Positions 61,546 through 64,000 of a stretch of DNA of 64,000 nucleotides are shown piece by piece. This DNA is from Thermoflexus sp. GTDB taxonomy: Bacteria > Chloroflexota > Anaerolineae > Thermoflexales > Thermoflexaceae. Where the stretch lies: positions 24,810 through 88,809 of the forward strand of contig NZ_DAOUCJ010000079.1 in the NCBI RefSeq assembly GCF_034432235.1. Reading direction: 5' to 3'. The first letter of the stretch is position 1; each line of letters begins with the position of its first letter. A program made the position numbers and the translations under genes. The notes beneath the pieces were generated by a model. The model ran no database searches and was not told the DNA's origin. It was given only the letters and a program-made list of their open reading frames with translations.

Positions 61546-62757
61546 ATGGCCGACCTCTCTCTGATCGCGGAGCTCGCCACGGAAGGCACGACGAAGATCG
61601 TGCTGCTGGTGATGGATGGCCTGGGCGGGATGCCCATCGAGCGGGGCGGGCCCACGGAGCTGGAGGCCGCCCGCACGCCGAACATGGACCGCCTGGCGGC
61701 GGAAGGCACGCTGGGATTGCATATCCCGGTGCGACCCGGGCTGGCCCCCGGCAGCGGCTACGCCCACCTCGCCCTCTTCGGCTATGATCCGCTGATCTAC
61801 CCCGTGGGCCGGGGCGTGCTGGAGGCCCTCGGGATCGGCTTCCCCCTGGAGCCCCACGACGTCGCCGCCCGGGGCAACTTCGTCACCGTCGACGCCGAGG
61901 GCCGGATCGTCGACCGGCGGGCCGGACGCATCTCCACGGAGGTCAACGCCCGCCTGGTGGAGCGCCTGCGGTCCATCCGCCTCGAAGGCGTGGACGTCTT
62001 CGTCGAGCCCGTCAAGGAGCATCGCTTCGTCCTGGTCCTGCGGGGCGAGGGGCTTTCCCCGGCGCTCACCGAGACCGATCCGGGGAAAACCGGCGTGCCG
62101 CCCCTCCCGGTTCGCCCCCTCCAGCCCGAGGCGGAGCGCACCGCGACCCTGATCAACCAGTGGATCGCCCAGGCGCAGGCCCTGCTTGCCGACGCTCACC
62201 CCGCCAATATGGTCACCCTGCGCGGATTCGACCGTCCGCCGCGCCTTCCCGCGTTCCCCGAGGTATATAAGCTCCGGGCCGCCGCCATCGCCGCCTATCC
62301 GATGTATCGAGGGGTCGCCCGTCTCGTGGGGATGGACGTCCTGGAGGCCCACGGGGACAGCCCGGAGGCCCTCTTCCAGGAGGCCGTCGCCCACTGGGAC
62401 CGCTTCGACTTCTTCTTCATCCACATCAAGCCCACCGACAGCCGGGGGGAAGACGGCGACTTCGCCGCCAAGGTCCGGGTCATCGAGGCCGTGGACGCCG
62501 CGCTCCCGATCCTGCTGGAGCGCGCGCCGGACGTCCTGGTGATCACGGGGGATCATTCCACGCCCGCCGCCCTGCGCACCCATACCTGGCACCCGGTGCC
62601 GGTGCTCCTGTGGGCACCGCGAACCGCCCGGCCCGACGGGGCTCCGGGCTTCGGGGAGCGGGCATGCCGGACCGGCGGGCTGGGGATCTTCATGGCCACG
62701 GATCTGATGCCGTTGATCCTGGCCCACGCGGGGCGCCTGAGCCGCCTGGGCGCGTAA
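61546..62757 (+). CDS. apgM: 2,3-bisphosphoglycerate-independent phosphoglycerate mutase, archaeal type
   Basis: A 403-aa alkaline-phosphatase-fold enzyme interconverting 3- and 2-phosphoglycerate. It opens KIVLLVMDGLGGMP (metal aspartate); the nucleophile serine lies in PGSGYAHLALFGYDP; NMVTLRGFDRPPRLP and ITGDHSTPAALRTHTWHPVP carry further ligands. The size (about 400 aa) and order are of the archaeal ApgM, not the 510-aa bacterial GpmI. GGAGGG precedes the ATG. 47 nt separate it from the M28 peptidase gene. Confidence 0.94.
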   Translation: MADLSLIAELATEGTTKIVLLVMDGLGGMPIERGGPTELEAARTPNMDRLAAEGTLGLHIPVRPGLAPGSGYAHLALFGYDPLIYPVGRGVLEALGIGFPLEPHDVAARGNFVTVDAEGRIVDRRAGRISTEVNARLVERLRSIRLEGVDVFVEPVKEHRFVLVLRGEGLSPALTETDPGKTGVPPLPVRPLQPEAERTATLINQWIAQAQALLADAHPANMVTLRGFDRPPRLPAFPEVYKLRAAAIAAYPMYRGVARLVGMDVLEAHGDSPEALFQEAVAHWDRFDFFFIHIKPTDSRGEDGDFAAKVRVIEAVDAALPILLERAPDVLVITGDHSTPAALRTHTWHPVPVLLWAPRTARPDGAPGFGERACRTGGLGIFMATDLMPLILAHAGRLSRLGA

Positions 62758-62804
62758 AGCTCCCCTGGATCGAGCAGTTCCCAACCCGTGGGGGAGGATC
62801 CCCA

Positions 62805-63680
62805 ATGCGCACCGGTGCCCCGCTCTCCTCCCGTCCGATCCGCCTGCTCCTCCCGATCCTGCTTGTCGCCTGCCGGTCGCTCCCGCCCATGGCGGAGCGA
62901 CGCTTCGATGGCCGGGAAGCCTTCCGCCATGTGCAGGCCCAGCTGGCCATGGGCCCGCGCTACCCCGGCAGCCCGGGATGGGAGGCCGTCCAGCGCTACA
63001 TCCGGGACCACGTGACCCGGGCGGGATGGACCTTTGAGGTCCAGCCCTTCACCGCCTCCGGGATCTCCGGCCGCAACCTGATCGCCCGGGCCGGGCGAGG
63101 GCCGGTGATCCTGGTGGGAGCGCATTACGACACCCGGCGCCGGGCGGATCGGGATCCCGAGCGGCCTCAGGATCCGGTCCCTGGGGCCAACGATGGGGCC
63201 AGCGGTGTCGCCGTGCTCCTGGAGCTGGCCCGCGTCCTGGATCGCCCGCGCCTGCGCCACGAGGTCTGGCTGGTCTTCTTCGACGCAGAGGATCAGGGAG
63301 AGCTGGATGGAACGCCGTGGATCCTCGGCTCCACCCACTTCGCCGCCACCATGGCGGTAACGCCCACGGCGATGATCCTGGTGGATATGGTGGGGGACGC
63401 CGATCCCCAGTTCTATTACGAGCGGAACTCGGATCCCGCGCTGCGGGAGCAGCTCTGGCGGATCGCGGCGGAGCTCGGATACGGGGCATGGTTCATCCCC
63501 GAGCCCCGCTGGGCGCTGATCGACGACCATCTTCCCTTCCTCCAGCGGGGCATCCCCGCCGTCGACATTGTCGATTTCGATTACCCGGCGTGGCACACCA
63601 CCGCCGACACCCTGGACCGCATCTCCCCGGCCACTCTGGAGGCGGTCGGCCGGGTGATCGAGCGCTTCATCGAGCCCTGA
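62805..63680 (+). CDS. M28-family metallopeptidase/glutaminyl cyclase-like lipoprotein
   Basis: A 291-aa zinc enzyme. The N terminus is a lipoprotein signal (LLLPILLVACRS, lipobox Cys about residue 23). The catalytic domain has VGAHYDTRR, GANDGASGVAVLLELARV, FDAEDQGE, VDMVGD and AWHTTADTLD, a set of ligands shared by M28 aminopeptidases and bacterial-type glutaminyl-peptide cyclotransferases of the same fold; the latter seems the closer match by pattern. Start follows GGGGAGG. It would sit on the outer face of the membrane, lipidated by Lgt. Confidence 0.87.
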   Translation: MRTGAPLSSRPIRLLLPILLVACRSLPPMAERRFDGREAFRHVQAQLAMGPRYPGSPGWEAVQRYIRDHVTRAGWTFEVQPFTASGISGRNLIARAGRGPVILVGAHYDTRRRADRDPERPQDPVPGANDGASGVAVLLELARVLDRPRLRHEVWLVFFDAEDQGELDGTPWILGSTHFAATMAVTPTAMILVDMVGDADPQFYYERNSDPALREQLWRIAAELGYGAWFIPEPRWALIDDHLPFLQRGIPAVDIVDFDYPAWHTTADTLDRISPATLEAVGRVIERFIEP

Positions 63681-63842
63681 GCGGGGAACCGGCGCCAGAC
63701 CCCGGGCGGCCGGCCCTCCGAAGATCGGAACGCCCACCTGGATGGAGGCCAGCGGCCCTCGATCATGCCAGCATTCCGATGCGCTCGACCTCCGGCAGGC
63801 ATCGTTCCCCCGCTCATCTCTCCCCTCCTGTGCCCATCCCCC

Positions 63843-63871
63843 TTGACCGCAGGCACCTGAAAGCCCAAAAT
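63843..63871 (+). promoter_or_regulatory. Probable sigma-70 promoter for the last gene
   Basis: TTGACC (63843-63848) and CAAAAT (63866-63871), 17 bp apart; start near 63878, about 27 nt before the ATG at 63905. Confidence 0.5.
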
Positions 63872-63904
63872 GGGAGCTATCAGCAAATCAGAAAGGACCA
63901 ACGG

Positions 63905-64000
63905 ATGAGGGCGATCGGACTGTGGGCGCCGCCGGTCCTCCGGGCGGCGCTGTCGACCCGATTCCCTGAGCTGCATCCGCTCCCCACCCTTCAGGAGCTG
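63905..64000 (+). CDS. Partial CDS at window end, unidentified
   Basis: The first 32 codons of a gene running off the window, reading MRAIGLWAPPVLRAAL and on. AAAGGA precedes the ATG and a promoter lies upstream. Too short to identify. Confidence 0.5.
   Translation, partial: MRAIGLWAPPVLRAALSTRFPELHPLPTLQEL

Noticed and set aside
1..64000. CRISPR arrays, insertion sequences, phage or integrative elements
   Set aside because: No regularly spaced repeats, transposase, integrase or att-like duplication next to the tRNA was seen.

Overview
The window is high-GC bacterial chromosome with densely packed genes. Overall gene content (a Sec/heme/two-component core, an archaeal-type phosphoglycerate mutase, short LeuC/LeuD of the second type, Thr-Pro-rich extracellular linkers, fused GT4 proteins, TTG starts) best fits a Chloroflexota bacterium, probably a thermophilic Anaerolineae/Thermoflexia-like lineage. 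This is an inference from protein character; no rRNA is present to confirm it. No phage, insertion sequence, CRISPR or conjugative element was seen.

Layout. 1-4919 (minus): truncated polyprenyl synthetase, then rmd-gmd-phosphohexomutase-tatD, which together can make GDP-D-rhamnose from GDP-mannose. 5329-8797 (plus): a GH130-type enzyme and a GT4 glycosyltransferase fused to a helical C-terminal domain. 9036-12110: membrane-anchored cytochrome c, tRNA-Arg(GCG) with its own promoter and terminator, then argS. 12360-20630: small winged-helix protein, rpsT (TTG start), GAF-PAS histidine kinase, dnaE, a divergent PlsY relative and a sirtuin. 21006-22567: a secreted Thr-Pro-rich protein with an LGRTG sorting motif and its adjacent sortase. 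22638-36156: one long branched-chain amino-acid operon, ilvB-ilvN-ilvC-leuA-leuC-(small acidic ORF)-leuD-cimA-leuB-ilvD-asd. 36374-49170: two EamA transporters, a glycosyltransferase overlapping a pentaheme cytochrome, ClC channel plus lgt, zinc-ribbon protein, class II aldolase, a two-component pair and a fused ABC permease. 49537-51942: secD-secF. 52030-57423 (minus): agmatinase and polyamine-type ABC transporter potABC, then an amidase. 57567-64000: zinc-ribbon membrane protein, PMT-like membrane glycosyltransferase, small ORFs, phosphoglycerate mutase, a lipoprotein M28 peptidase and a gene running off the end.

The strongest regulatory find is a complete ribosome-mediated attenuator in front of ilvB: consensus sigma-70 promoter, a 36-codon leader peptide with 16 Leu/Val/Ile codons, a pause hairpin, a 14-bp terminator with a U tract, and a 13-nt segment that is an exact complement of the terminator's 5' half. 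It would couple transcription of the whole 13-kb operon to branched-chain aminoacyl-tRNA supply. Other points are the sortase/substrate pair, the 53-aa acidic protein between leuC and leuD, the tRNA-Arg-terminator-argS arrangement, and an ArgRS with an insertion of roughly 115 residues. Several promoters share near-consensus -35 and -10 boxes with exactly 17-bp spacing.
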